Source: Eucalyptus grandis | Taxonomy: Eukaryota > Streptophyta > Magnoliopsida > Myrtales > Myrtaceae | Length of the DNA stretch: 64,000 bases | Direction of reading: 5' to 3' | Assembly: GCF_016545825.1 (NCBI RefSeq) | Contig: NC_052613.1 | Span: 39,600,112-39,664,111 of the forward strand | Shown here: positions 23,600-35,321 of the stretch, one piece after another | How the letters are laid out: each line of letters starts with the position of its first letter | How positions within the stretch are numbered: the first letter of the stretch is position 1 | The notes under the pieces: model-generated | The model's input: the letters and a program-made list of their open reading frames with translations, nothing else | The model's database searches: none | What the model was told of the DNA's origin: nothing | Program-made: the position numbers and the translations under genes

Positions 23600-26500
23600 T
23601 AATGCTAAAACAAACACCAATATTACCCATTTGCTAAATGTCCATTTGCAACCCGTCATGGGGCTTGACATATTGATCATGTAAACGTTCTTAATGTATA
23701 TAGACAGCATTTTCCTAGCATAATGATCGTCACAAATGACATAGGGAGAAGATTAACAAAATACTCTTCCGTAAACTCTTAGACCTTTTTTTTCTTTTGC
23801 CTATGGAGGAAATTTCTTCTTTTTTTGATAAGTTGTTGAATTCTCTTTTCATTATACCAGGCTAAATCTATGTGGGAAAATTAGGAAAATCCCGGATGTT
23901 CAGATAGTGTCGGTGCCAAACGCGGCCATTATTCATAAGCGGATGCGTCCGAGCCAAGGAGAAAAATCTTCAGAGTGAAAGTGACATGGAACAATCGACC
24001 CAAAAAAGAAATAAGAAAGTGACATGGAATAAAGATGCACGTTTGCTTTGCTTGTCCGAATTGTCCTTCCTATTTCTCCTTTGGCATTGAAAGGTGAAAC
24101 ATTAGAAAAATTATCCAAAAAGTTCTAAACATATTGCATTTTTGTCAAATCAATTCTAAACCTTTTAATTAGGCCAATTTTTTATTCCTTAAGTTTTGCC
24201 AATTGAGCCCTAAATATTTTCACATTTTACCAATTGAATTCATTTGACCAATTTTGACCGCAAATTGCTAATATGAACACCAAATATCTTACATGGCATA
24301 ACGTTGACATGGATATTTTAAAATAATTTTTTAATTTTTTTTCTTTTTTCTTTCCTTTTCTTTAATTTTTCTTTTGTATTTTGGATTGGGGCTAGCTAGG
24401 GCGTCGCAGCTCTTGCTAGCCAGAGTGAGGCATGCCAGTCCTCACTAGGGGTTGACGAGGCGTTGCGGCTCTTGCCAAATTTGGGTGAGGATGTTGCAAT
24501 CCTCGCCTTGGCCCTCAATGGCTACATGATGCCCTTGCTATGGCTAGCAAGGACATCGGGTGAGGGCCGTCAAGCCCTCGCTAGCCCTCAATCAAAAAAA
24601 AAAAAATTATAAGGTAAAAAAAAATGGAAAGAAAAAACAAAAATATAATAAAAAAATATCAACGTTAGTACCAGTCGTGACACGTATGATCGTGCTATCC
24701 ACATTAGCAATTTCCAGATAAAATTGATTAAATGGACTCAATTAACAAATTATCAAGAGGTTTAGAACTCAATTGATAATTTTAAAATATTTAAGACTTT
24801 TTGGACATATTTCATGTCTAACGTTCCAACAAATTGAAGAGTTGAAGCGTGTTTTTAGTCTTCATACCTCAAGCCAACCCACTGAATTGCATGCATCGGA
24901 TCGAACCTCGGATTCATAGGGTTGATACCATGCATTTGCACGGTGAGTATGTGTTTTTTGACTTTTGAACTGAAGTCCAAATGGCATAGGTTCCACAAAA
25001 AGCAGCGACGCGGGATGATTCGAGGAGAACTGAGCTTCCAGATGCGGTTCGGGCTTATTGATCCGCGTAATCCCGGTCCAGATCAGCGTTCCATTTTATC
25101 GATTTTTGGCCTTTATGTGACATTGACCTCTGAGCTCCGAGTTGTTTTGAGAGAGAGAGAGAGAGAATCTCACAAGTCTGCGGTCGCTTAGATTCGACCT
25201 ATGTATATTGTATTCTAGGTTAGGTTGGGATGGGACTTTGGGATAATTAGAACTCCTTAATCCCAACTTGCGCTTACGGAAGTTTCCCACCCATTGAGCA
25301 TCGACTTTATTAAGACTACCATTATTATTAGAGAAACTAAAACGTTTCTCTATACATAATATGAACATTTATGGGACCACTAACTTAAATATTCTAATAT
25401 TTTCTCTCACCCGTAAATTGGGCTTTGGCCTAATCTTTTAAGCGTGGAAATATCTAATAAGAAGGGCGATTAAGGGTCTGGAAAGATCAAGGGTTTAGAT
25501 AGCTTCCAAGTTCCAACACATAATATTAAGTTTTGCATAGTTACTTAAGGAAACGTATCCCACCTTTCCAATAATATTTTGGGAGTATCACCATGAAAGT
25601 GGATCAGATCATGTTGAAACTGAATTAATCTATCATATTATGGAAGAGATGTGGATCCCCCTATTTTATAGGAATCTCTTTCTTTAATTTTCCCCTCAAA
25701 ATGCTATTGACAACTTTTTTCCTTCAAAATACGAATGATTGCTCTAAATCGCAGCACAAATGCCCGGCAAATTTTGAAAAGTTACAAACTATCTCCCTCG
25801 ACATTAGCATCAGTGTACAGTAGCTCCCGAACTTTTAAAAGTTACAAATTGCCCCTTATTTTTATTTCTGTTGCAGTCCCTAGTTTTTTGTCTGCATAAC
25901 TGTCAAGTCTTACCTGAAAAATAGACTTACTCACCTTTTTTTCAAAGTAATTTCTATTACATGGTTAATGAAGCTACATAAATTAAAAAGAAAAAGAGAG
26001 GATGCAATGATTGATGAAGCTGAGAAAACGTAGTAGAGATTATTTGGCTCAAGAAATATGAGTTGAATCATTTTCAGGTGACACCTAATGATTATGTAAA
26101 CCGAAAAACTAGCAAATGCAAAATCAAAGTTCAAGACGGCATAAGTTGTAACTTTTCAAAGTTTGGGAGAAATTATGCAACGTTGCCAAAGTGCAAGGGA
26201 TTTTGAAAAATTTATCCTGACTAAAAAAGCACTTGAGAAATGGTCTAATGGGGAGAAGCGAAGCACGAAAGAGATAAGTCAAAGTAAGCGTAAGAAAAGT
26301 TAACAACAACATGGTGGCCGGTGGATTTGCCTCCAGTCGCTGGCGGATCAAAACATAAATGTCCAACAGAACCAACATAAATTATAATATTTATTTGTCT
26401 CTCGATACTGAGGGCATTAAAATGCTATCTTTTAAATAAATAAATAAATAATAGAGCATTTCATCCTTTATGAGCATGAGAAGAAAGAATAAATTATTGC

Positions 26501-26740
26501 ATTTTCCAAGGTTGGACGGTACGCCCTATAATAGTGCTCAAGGAACTTTCCAAAAACCCTGTGGACTGATCGCACATCACAAACCATTGTAACAATGCCA
26601 ACCTTGGATATCTTGGGAAACTACGAACCCATCCGTTTAGTAAACTCAGCATCGTACAATGTTTCCATTTGCATGTAGATACATCCAACGTGAGAAGCAA
26701 ATGCAACGGCACGATATTTCAAAAGTGTACAAACCTCAAC
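23600..26740. repeat. Tandem segmental duplication, copy B
   Basis: Partner of 20280-22990, in the same orientation. It contains the 709-bp element at 24105-24813 and lacks the 369-bp element of copy A. A minus-strand frame from 26378 starts MLVLLDIYVLIRQRLE, matching the copy A frame at 22623 (MSVILDTYVLIRQQLG), after which the frames diverge. Confidence 0.8.
24105..24813. mobile_element. Mutator-like TIR element
   Basis: The left end reads 'gaaaaattatccaaaaagt' and the right end 'actttttggacatatttc', an imperfect inverted repeat. The interior has the family middle with a GC-rich block (24380-24590) full of 'tgcca' and 'ctagccag' words. The copy A sequence lacks it. The target duplication is not clear. 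Confidence 0.7.
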
Positions 26741-26869
26741 TTAACTTTTAGGACTTGCGTCTTGTAAGATACAATGATCATATCTTATATCCGATGAAGT
26801 TGTTAGAAGTAATTATTAAGACATGGGTTGTATGCAAGTACTTCTCTTCTATCAACTAATAATATTCCG

Positions 26870-27640
26870 GAAGCGGAAGGTCGGCTTGGCGTTGCGTAAA
26901 TAAGATATCTTGTCCCAGGCTACTCTCTTCCCTTCTTCATAGGGTACGCTCCGTTCCCAAGAAGATCGGGTGACCCCGAGCACCGAATCAATGTGACTTA
27001 CACTTTTCTTTGAATTGCATTTGTCGCGTTCTCATTGGATGATTACTATATTGGGCTTCCCCCCTTTCAGCATGGCTTCCTAGAAGAAAGGTGTGAGTTC
27101 TCGTTGCTGTTCGACCCTCCTTTGGCCACATCTACCATTTCATTAAGTCAATTCGGTAGCTAGATCACAAGACCCATCAAAGGTTAGCGCTAACGAGCAC
27201 AAGTTGCTCAATCCCTTGCTTCTTGCTTTCAAACCCAAGCCTACATTTGCTTAGTCAGGTTGCTTAAGCTACGCGAAAGGTTGCTTTTTCTAAAACTAGT
27301 CTATAATGGCGCCTTAGCCTATCTATAGTTAGGGGCCTTTTTTTGCTGGGCTTGAAAAATGACCAACAACTTAGAGAAAGGATCAAGGGGCAACCAACAT
27401 AGGGGGCTAGCTTGCTTCCACTGGTGGCGGGCGGACGAAGGCTGTTTTGGACAAGTAGCTGGGGGTGAGTAAAAAAATCCAAGAGTTCAATTTTCCTTCT
27501 TGTTCATCAATTGGAAATCAAGACAAACCGGGCACTACGGTGAGACGTGAAAACACCCGATCCCATTCCGACCTTGATATGTGGAATCGTCTTGTGCCAT
27601 ATGTACTAAGATTGTTCAAGAGACATGGTCCAAGCCCGAT
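26870..27640 (+). other. Nuclear copy of mitochondrial DNA (NUMT)
   Basis: It is anchored by an almost complete plant mitochondrial 5S rRNA gene at 27525-27640. The preceding 650 bases differ from the surrounding AT-rich repeats: mixed composition, no transposon signatures and the style of plant mitochondrial intergenic DNA. I could not identify mitochondrial rrn18, which usually precedes rrn5, so the left part may be a rearranged mitochondrial segment. Both boundaries are estimates. Confidence 0.6.
27525..27640 (+). pseudogene. rrn5: Mitochondrial 5S rRNA (rrn5) copy in the nucleus
   Basis: The sequence runs from AAACCGGGCACTACGGTGAG through ACACCCGATCCCATTCCG, TATGTGGAATCGTCTTG and GCCATATGTACT to AGACATGGTCCAAGCCCGAT. 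This is the plant mitochondrial 5S rRNA as I remember it, over its full length of about 116 nt. The few differences I can recall are largely C-to-T or G-to-A changes (for example 'ccttgat' for 'cctcgat' and 'gtgcc' for 'gcgcc'). That pattern is typical of methylated, non-functional nuclear copies. It is not expected to be expressed as rRNA. Confidence 0.85.
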
Positions 27641-28245
27641 GAAGAAATGCAAATTTCAAAGATTGTGCTCGTTCTTCAAAGTTGGCTGCTGACGAGAAAT
27701 GCTTACCTCTATTTAGACAAGGAGTAATTGATAGAAAATGCATGTATTTGACACGACACGCGAAGGAGATATCCTTGTTCGACAAGAAAGTCAAGTCGTA
27801 AGAAGTAAATCGTTTGCGTGGATGAAATAATGCTTTCGATATTGCACCAGAAAAAAGCAAAGTTTTCACGCGGTTTAAGCAAAAGCCATTCTACAAATGC
27901 AAGCATTCATGGAAAAAAAGTCCAATATTTCAACTCAATCCGTGTTACTAGTTGCTCAAACGTTGACTTTGTATTGATTGACATCGAAAGAAAACCCAAC
28001 TGCATGGGGATCTGGAGATCTCTGGTCTTTACCCAAAAGAGTCCCCGCACTAGAACTTGGTTGAAGTCGAAGCATCCTCTGTTCTACGTCAATGTCAAGT
28101 GGCGGGCGGCGTAATCAGGAGACACAGAAGCCTTTGTGTACAACAAATTTCACGTGGTAGACCATGAAATTCGTGAACCTCATTATAGAAACTTGACTTT
28201 TCACCAGCTTGTGCGCCAGAAGCCAAACCGTATTAGCTCATGATT
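27641..28245 (+). other. Unrecognised coding-like fragment
   Basis: The frame from 27818 runs for 98 codons to a TAA at 28112-28114 and continues open in the same frame to a stop at 28244. The residues look protein-like (for example VDFVLIDIERKPNCMGIW, TWLKSKHPLFYVNVKW and VVDHEIREPHYRNLTFHQLV). Just upstream other frames show further protein-like words (KIVLVLQSWLLTRNAYLYL near 27655-27711), which suggests frameshifts. I do not recognise the family. It may be a gene fragment carried with or next to the mitochondrial insertion. Confidence 0.35.
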
Positions 28246-28526
28246 GAGAGGCCAGATTTAGGCCATACATCTCAAGTGAACTTTCGGGCCATAAATTGGA
28301 CGGCAATGATACGTTGGAACTTAAGCGGCTTCTTCACTAATTAAAAACTTGGGACTCGTGCGTCCCCTCGTTTTGTAGATAATCTCCACGAACGAATTAA
28401 GGAAAAGGACCAACAACAGTGGTAGCTTGAGGAAAAAGAGGCTGCTTGAGTTCCCCGGTACGGCAAATATAAGCTACGTTATGAGTGAACTAAGGGCTTA
28501 GCTTGTGTCTTTAGAATTTGTTATCG

Positions 28527-29165
28527 TTATTTGAAAACAAGTGTAAAAAAAGTCACAAATCTATTGTATTAATATTAATTCAGTCTTAAACCTTTCAATT
28601 AAACTACTTTAATCAACTTTTAGCGTTAGTGTTAACTTACTTCATCCAACCAATTTTGGTTAGAAATTGCTGATGTGGATAACAATTATTTTATGTGACA
28701 CGACCAGCATTGACAAGAATAATTTTTTTTTAAATGAATTTATTAATTTTTTTCCCTTGCATTTTAGTTGATGAGGGTCGGCAAGCCTTGGCCAACGGTA
28801 GGTGGGGGTTAGACCCTCACCCAGGCCACCAGATCTAGGTGAGGGCCACCTTTCCTGTGATTGCCAAAGTCATGAAGGCCCTAGGCAAGGGTCGCGGCCC
28901 TTGCCAAAATGAAAGAACAAAGATAATAAGGAAAAGAAAAGAACAAACAAATTATTAAAATACTATTAAAAATGTTTATGTCAACATATATCATGTCACG
29001 AATGATGGTTGACATTCTTGTCAATGATTTCGTGCTGAAATTGGACAATGGATTTAATTGTCACAAATGTAAAATGTTTATGATTAAATTGATCTCATTA
29101 AAAAGTTTAAAATTGAATTGACACAAATGCAATAGTTTAAGGCTTTTTTTTTAGTAATTTTTTCT
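28527..29165. mobile_element. Mutator-like TIR element
   Basis: The left end ('aaaaaaagtcacaaatctatt') is an imperfect inverse of the right end ('aatagtttaaggctttttttt'). Internal family words such as 'gaaattgctgatgtggat' and a GC-rich block around 28780-28910 are present. No transposase is visible. Confidence 0.65.
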
Positions 29166-32100
29166 CATTCTTTTATGGCACGGTAGTGGCTCACTAACGT
29201 GCCGTAATTTTAAATCAAGAACAGGTTGATTTAAAAAGAAACTGAATCAGATCCATTGTCACCCTTGCTATTGAGGTGGTCGTACACCAATCTTCTAATC
29301 TCAAACCTTTGAGTCACAAATATGATGACTAGTTATAATCTTTGTCGAATATTTCATAACGAGTGTTAAATCATAATGATGCCTAGAGAAAGTAACCGTG
29401 CTAATTTACCCATATGCCGTTCTACCCGTTTTTTCTTATAAAAACAATCAAAAAAATGAAGAAACATCAAATGTATAACTATGGAGGATATTAAAAAAAA
29501 AAAAAATTGTGCATACTTCTCTTCTCCGCATACTTATCTTCTCTATGTTTGGTCAAAGTTCATACCGTATATTGAAGAATGAGTCAGCAGTATAGATTAG
29601 CAACCAAAAAGAATACGGAACAAGTGTACTCGACAATCACGAAACTCACCCACAAGACGCTTGTTCAACTTCTAAAGTTGACATTTCCTTTTTCCCTTCT
29701 TTTGCTGAATAAATATTTTCAATCACTACCGGTATACAATTCGCCATACTAATGAAAAATCAGTATATATAGTTTTTTTTTTTTTGAGCAAATCAGTATA
29801 TATAGTTTACAAGCATGCTTCTTCATTTCTCATTTTTTTATGGTGATTCACTCCATCATTTGATGTAACCGCAGGTCCGCACGAGTGTTGGATTAGGGCA
29901 CACGGCAAGAGGGATTTTGTCATTAGTGCACGAATAGTTCATGATAGTCTAGCCTAGCACGAAACGATCATGTTTTATATATGCACGTTCCTAGTTCAAA
30001 CTTCATTTGAAAATGACGTTCTCTCCTTTGACTATGGGGCCAGAGCTAATTAATCTTCACGATCTAGAGAGAGAGAGAGAGAGAGCTAATGTAGGGGCAT
30101 AGATGTCATTGAAGACATAATATCATGTAATGGGACTTGATGTCATTGATGATATAATATAATGCAATGGACTTGTTCAACTCAATAAAATTCTTAGGCC
30201 GGCTTTTTGACATGTAAGTTAGGCGAAAGAAGATCGCAAGGCGAAACAAGTTTTTATTTGGGGTTGAATTTGACAAAGTATTTTATCGGCTCTTCCCAGT
30301 TGTAGTCGCCTTGTCCCAAATGCTGAATACATTGAGGAAAACGACCTTGATAAACACATTGATTTTGTTGTCGTTTTCAGGGAGCGGAAGGGCCGACGCT
30401 TTTTGTGCAATCTCAATAGAGGCGATGAGAGGAGTCCGCTTCCATCAATCCTGGGATTTGACGCTGCAGCAAAGGAAGTAAAAAACAGATGGAAAGTGAC
30501 ATATTGACAATGGAAGAGAGGCTTGGAACTATTGGTCCTTGTAAAAGATGCACGTGCATGAATTTCATCATGAGTGACACTACGTTTCGTAAGACTGATT
30601 TAAAACTTGACTTATCAAGTTGCGAGTTGGACCGTGAGTGGCTCTTTATATAAGGTGACAGTGCTCAAGAACCAATAATTATTTCATATGTCATTTAGTC
30701 AATCGATAATGGAAAATTGATCTTAGTATATCTATCGTTTTCCTTTTAGTATCAGCTATTAATTGGACCCCCCTCTCTCTCTACCCCGTGCATTGTTTAG
30801 CTCAAATTGAACCATTAAATAAATTAGTAAAGATAATTTGGCAAAGTACTTCAACTTGAACCAGTGGCTCATCTTTTACTTCTGTAGTATATTTGGAGGA
30901 GGTAAAGTTAGTTGGCATATTTACTCATAAATAAAGATTAGTATCTGAATCTTTGAAAACGATATGTTTAATTTTGAACAATTCAATGGGCAAAGATCAT
31001 TCTATCGTTATTTCGACACTGGAAAAGCTGCTTGTTTATTCACAGTACAAAGTATTTCAATCTTTCGCCCAATTGCTTCCCATGCGTGAAACAAGTGTAA
31101 AGCTTGATTCACAGGGCAAGGGGTATGATCTTCGATTTGCTTTGAGAAAAAGACAGAAGAGCTAGAGTTATACCTGGTTGAAGTTCTTCTTCTGTTATTT
31201 TTGTTATAGAGGTCAAGTGGTGCACGGGTCAGTTTCGATTACTTGAACGGAAACAATACGATGATTTGGGATAATAACTAGGCCATATACAAGTATGTGG
31301 CCTCCTTGAAAGGAAAGGGCGCAGGGGCCAAAAACCTATATGCCACCCACTCCTACGGGCTAGTTTTCATTTGTATCACTATGTATAGTTAAATGGCTGA
31401 CCGGGTCATTTCGAAAGGCTCCAACAGCTTGAACCCAAACGGAGGTTCCATCCCACGGACAGATTACTAATTAAAGACTGATTAATTAATTAGTTGAAAG
31501 GATTAGCTCGCCAAGTCGTTGACACACATTCGGCTGGTCTATGGAGGAGCATCGGCGAAAATGACGACGACCTTTATGTGTTAAATTAATATTTTCGACA
31601 AACAGGCGTAGGTTATGTCCTAAACAATGAAGACTGTGTGCTTATACTTCGTAGAAATGGTCAAAATGTCCTAATAAAACCATTTGTGTCTACTGTCGTA
31701 AGCTTAAGTTGTTGAATAGGGTAATTGTGCTCTCAATCTCTCTATGGTTGATTATTTAGAATTTTTCAAAATAATTAGCTATGATCTCACAAAATTATAC
31801 TAAAATGATGTCTTCGATAGATGTGGCATATTCATAGGCTTTACCTACAATGAATGTCGCGTGCATGAGATACACTTACTTCGAATGGCTGAATTATTGT
31901 GGGTGTTATTTCCTGTAATTTATTAATGATGTGAGTATGTACACTCAGTGACATTCACCGACACAAATTAAAATTTGTAGCGATTTGGCATTCAGTAGCT
32001 AGAATTATACTCTTAATGGAAACTCAGAAATGCATCCAAATACCTGACCCTGTATTCTAAACTTGTGGGCCCGAACTTTCGCAATCAATGTATCCCCCGG

Positions 32101-33050
32101 ATTTTGATTTGAGATACAGCGTAAACGAATTCGAAAACCGAAAAGGCGATTCTTAATATTATGTGTGCATGTAACAACAAGAAGATAAAGAGCATCGGCG
32201 GATCCCAAGACCCGCGTCTGAACTGAGTGGAACGAGTCACGAAAGCTTCCAATGACATTGATTCCGAAAACGGTCCTCACGCATGGAAATCATAATCTAT
32301 CCCGTATTGAATTATTATAAGGTGCGATCTGACAACAGAGTTAGTAATTAATACTGTACACGCAAAGGAAAGGTGCGAGAGTCGTTGGTGCATTAACGTC
32401 ATTCGAGAGCCGGACATAAATTCTTTTATATCGTTCTTGCTCTCGACCGTTTGCTCAGTCGCAATACCGGCCAAATCCGTAGTCTTGACCTGGAGATAAA
32501 TAATCAAATTGCAGAGATCCCAATACATTCCCAGGTCAGTCAACCACTAACGCACCATGATATGTTTTACTTGTTCACAAAGTAATTTCTACATTTGTTT
32601 ATGGAATATGGAATTTATCACCGTCCCTTGTGGTAGTTTTAGCTAGAAGCGACAGGGAATGAGAGGAAGCAGACGAAAACTTTTTCTTTTCTAATTATCT
32701 AGAAGACCAGATGTTGAGATGGTCAATCTATCTCATATATGATGCTAATGGAGTAATGAATTCCAGACAGATGATATGGTGGATCGAATCGGTGATGTAA
32801 CATCTATGCCAGGGTTTGTGTTTTTTTGGTCGGATGCTCAATTTCTATCCAGACGGTCGGGGCCAAATACTATGACGGGCATGCTCTTCAATGTTGCATG
32901 GAAAAATCTTCATTTCGGGCCAAGCAGTTCCATCTAGGACCTTCGACAAGAAAAGGGAAGTTTCGTAGGGTGCTTCCTAGATGCGTACAAAATTCATTTC
33001 ACTGGCCGCCCGAAAAAACCTTGGTCGCTCTGACTTCGTGATTTTCAAAC
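29166..33050. other. Long intergenic region
   Basis: No gene is supported. Visible items: a (GA)n run at 30067-30085; a degenerate two-copy tandem repeat of about 37 bp at 30102-30175; a minus-strand exon-like frame at 30290-30440; and open frames at 30953-31165 and on the minus strand at 32005-32543 that I do not recognise. The rest is AT-rich sequence without recognised elements. Confidence 0.4.
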
Positions 33051-33059
33051 CCGGGTGGG

Positions 33060-33259
33060 TGACGTCAGCCCAACCGCAAGCTGAACACCGCGTTCCTTGT
33101 CGTCGTGCGACTCCTGCAGTCCCACACGTTCAGATGGACATAGTCAACCTTTTCGGAGAGAAGGCCTGTAAGAATAGTCAACCTTTTCGGAGAGAAGGCC
33201 TGCAAGAACTCTCTCACGCGCTCACGTGAATACGTCATCTCCTCCTCCCCGTTATAAAA
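33060..33259 (+). promoter_or_regulatory. Promoter of the EXO70H-like gene
   Basis: A palindromic TGACGTCA (bZIP/TGA type) lies at 33060-33067 and a CACGTG G-box at 33223-33228, with ACGTCA at 33232-33237. The TATA box TATAAAA is at 33253-33259, about 210 bases before the ATG at 33471. A CT run near 33320-33342 lies in the expected 5' leader. Confidence 0.6.
33140..33207 (+). repeat. 34-bp tandem duplication carrying W-boxes
   Basis: The unit beginning ATAGTCAACCTTTTCGG occurs at 33140-33173 and 33174-33207 with a single difference. Each unit holds AGTCAA, the reverse complement of the WRKY-binding core TTGACT. It lies 46 bases before the TATA box of the EXO70H-like gene. Confidence 0.9.
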
Positions 33260-33470
33260 CCCGCCCCATCTCATCGCCATTCTTCACCATTCTTCCCCAC
33301 AGTCGACACCCCCAAGCCCTTCTCTCTCTCTCTCTCTCTCCGGCGAGAGAAGATTCAGATTTGCTGGAGATCGCTGACCCGCCCTAATAACATCGTTTGC
33401 TCAGAAACGAAAATCGGAAGCTCAGCTTTGACGGAATCGCCTTACGACAGCGAGGACGAGGACAGAAACC

Positions 33471-35321
33471 ATGAGGAGTCCCTTCGTCAATCCCTCACCT
33501 TCCCCTTCCCGCTCTCCTCTCAGATTCACCCCAGCCTCCTCCCCCATGCGACACACCTTGTCCGAGTCCCTCGTCAAGGAGAACATCGACAGAGCCGAGT
33601 CCCTCATCGCCAAGTGGGACCTTTCCCGCCACTCCCCCTCCTCCTCCTCCTCCTCCCTCTACCGCGACTGCCGCCCGGAGGCCAAGCAGTTCCTCAAGTC
33701 CGTCAGGGACTTGCAGGCCGCCATGCACTTCTTCGTCAAGCAGGACTCCGCCTCCGACAAGCTCGTCCGCCCCCAGTCCCTCATGCAGACCGCCATGAAG
33801 CGGCTCGAGAAGGAGTTCTACCTCATCCTCTCCACCAACCGCCAGTACCTGGACCACGAGTCGGTCTCGGCCCGCTCCTCGAGCGTCTCCGAGGGCTACG
33901 AAGATGATTCGGAAGACGACCTGAACTTCGCCGGCGACGGGTCGGAGTCGGCGGGGACGCCGGAGAGGACGTCGTCGTCGGCGACGGTGATGGCGGACTT
34001 GAAGGCCATCGCCAATTGCATGATCTCTTCGGGCTACGGCAAAGAGTGCGTCAAGGTGTACAAGATCGTTCGGAAGTCGGTGGTGGACGAGGCTCTGTAC
34101 CTCCTCGGGCTAGACCGGACGCTGACTCACTCGCAGATACAGAAGATGGACTCGGAGGCTCTGGAGAAGAGGATCAAGTGCTGGCTGCGATCGGTCAAAT
34201 TCGCGGTGAACACGGTGTTCTACGGGGAGCGAATCCTGTGCGACCACGTGTTCGCTTCCTCGCTCCCCATCCGAGAGTCCTGCTTCGGCGAGATCACGCG
34301 CGAGAACGCGGTCGCCCTGTTTGGTTTCGCGGAGAGCGTGGGCAAGTGCAAGAAATCCCCGGAGTAGATGTTCCGCTCGCTCGACTTGTACGAGGCCATC
34401 GCCAACCTCTGGCCCGAGATCGAGTCCATCTTCTCGTACGACTCGTCCTCCGCCGTCCGATCCCAGGCCGTCAACGCCCTCGTGAGGCTCGGCGACGCCG
34501 CGCGCCTGATGCTCGCCGACTTCGAGGTGGCCATCCAGAAGGACGCCTCCAAGGCCGCCGTCCCCGGCGGCGGGGTCCACCCGCTCACGCGCTACGTCAT
34601 GAACTACCTCAACCTCCTCGCCGACTACAGCGAGATCCTCAGCGACATAGTCGCCGACTGGCCAGTCGAGGCCGCCGTTTCCGACCTCGGCAGCGACACG
34701 TCGCCCATCTCGGCGCGGCTCGCGTGGCTCGTGCTCGTGTTGCTGTGCAAGATTAACGCGAAGGCCGAGCGGTACAAGGACGTGGCTCTGTCGTACCTGT
34801 TCTTGGCCAACAACCTCCAGTACGTCGTCGTCAAGGCCCGGCAGTCGAGGCTCCGGTACCTGCTCGGGGAGGAATGGGTGGCGAAGCAAGAGGCGAAGGT
34901 GAAGCAGTACGCTGCGAACTACGAGAAGATGGGGTGGAGCAAGGTGCTGGCCTCGCTGCCGGAGGCTCGACCGGCGGCGGAGATGCCGGTGGACCACGCG
35001 AAGGACACCTTCCGCAGGTTCAACGCGGCCTTCGAGGAAACGTACAAGAAGCAGACCGGGTGGGTCGTGGCCGACCCGAAACTGAGGAACGAGATGAAGG
35101 TGTCGCTCGCGAAGAAGCTGCTGCCGAGATATCGCGAGTTCTACGAGAAGCACGCGGCGCCGCTGAGGAGGGACACTTTCAGGGAGGGGATTGTCAGGTT
35201 TGCCCCCGACGATTTGGGGAATTACCTCTCGGACCTATTTCACGGGCCCGAGGGCTCGGGGAGCTTTTCGTCCGGGCACTCGTCCTCGACGGGCTCGTCG
35301 AAGAAAGGGCGGAGTCATTGA
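33471..35321 (+). CDS. EXO70H7-like: EXO70H7-like exocyst subunit, interrupted by one in-frame stop
   Basis: One intronless frame of 616 codon positions (family about 600-650) is complete except for TAG at 34365-34367, codon 299. The first part (residues 1-298) has the H-type N-terminus MRSP...HTLSESLVKENID..ESLIAKWD, then the N-terminal helices with LMQTAMKRLEKEFYLIL and the start of the Exo70 domain (ERILCDHVF, IRESCFGEIT). The second part (34368-35321, 317 codons) continues with MFRSLDLYEAI, VHPLTRYVMNYLNLLADYS, YLFLANNLQYVVVKARQS and ends RFAPDDLGNYLSDLF plus a Ser/Gly-rich tail. Homologues have Lys at the stop position (KSPEK-F), so one A-to-T change explains it. EXO70 proteins tether secretory vesicles at the plasma membrane; plant H-types act in defence and local secretion. 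It could be a null allele, a pseudogene, or a base error. Confidence 0.85.

Noticed and set aside
27818..28114. Idea that the coding-like fragment is splicing factor Prp8
   Set aside because: I compared it with the Prp8 regions I know and found no matching block, so it is left unassigned.
34110..35153. Long minus-strand open frame (347 codons)
   Set aside because: It is the GC-rich antisense shadow of the EXO70H-like gene, with low-complexity composition and no recognisable domain.
33471..35321. Assignment to EXO70B instead of EXO70H
   Set aside because: Both groups lack introns, but the N-terminus, the SIRESCFxEIT and KSPEK-F regions and the RFAPDDLGNYLSDLF end fit the H-type pattern better as I recall it.
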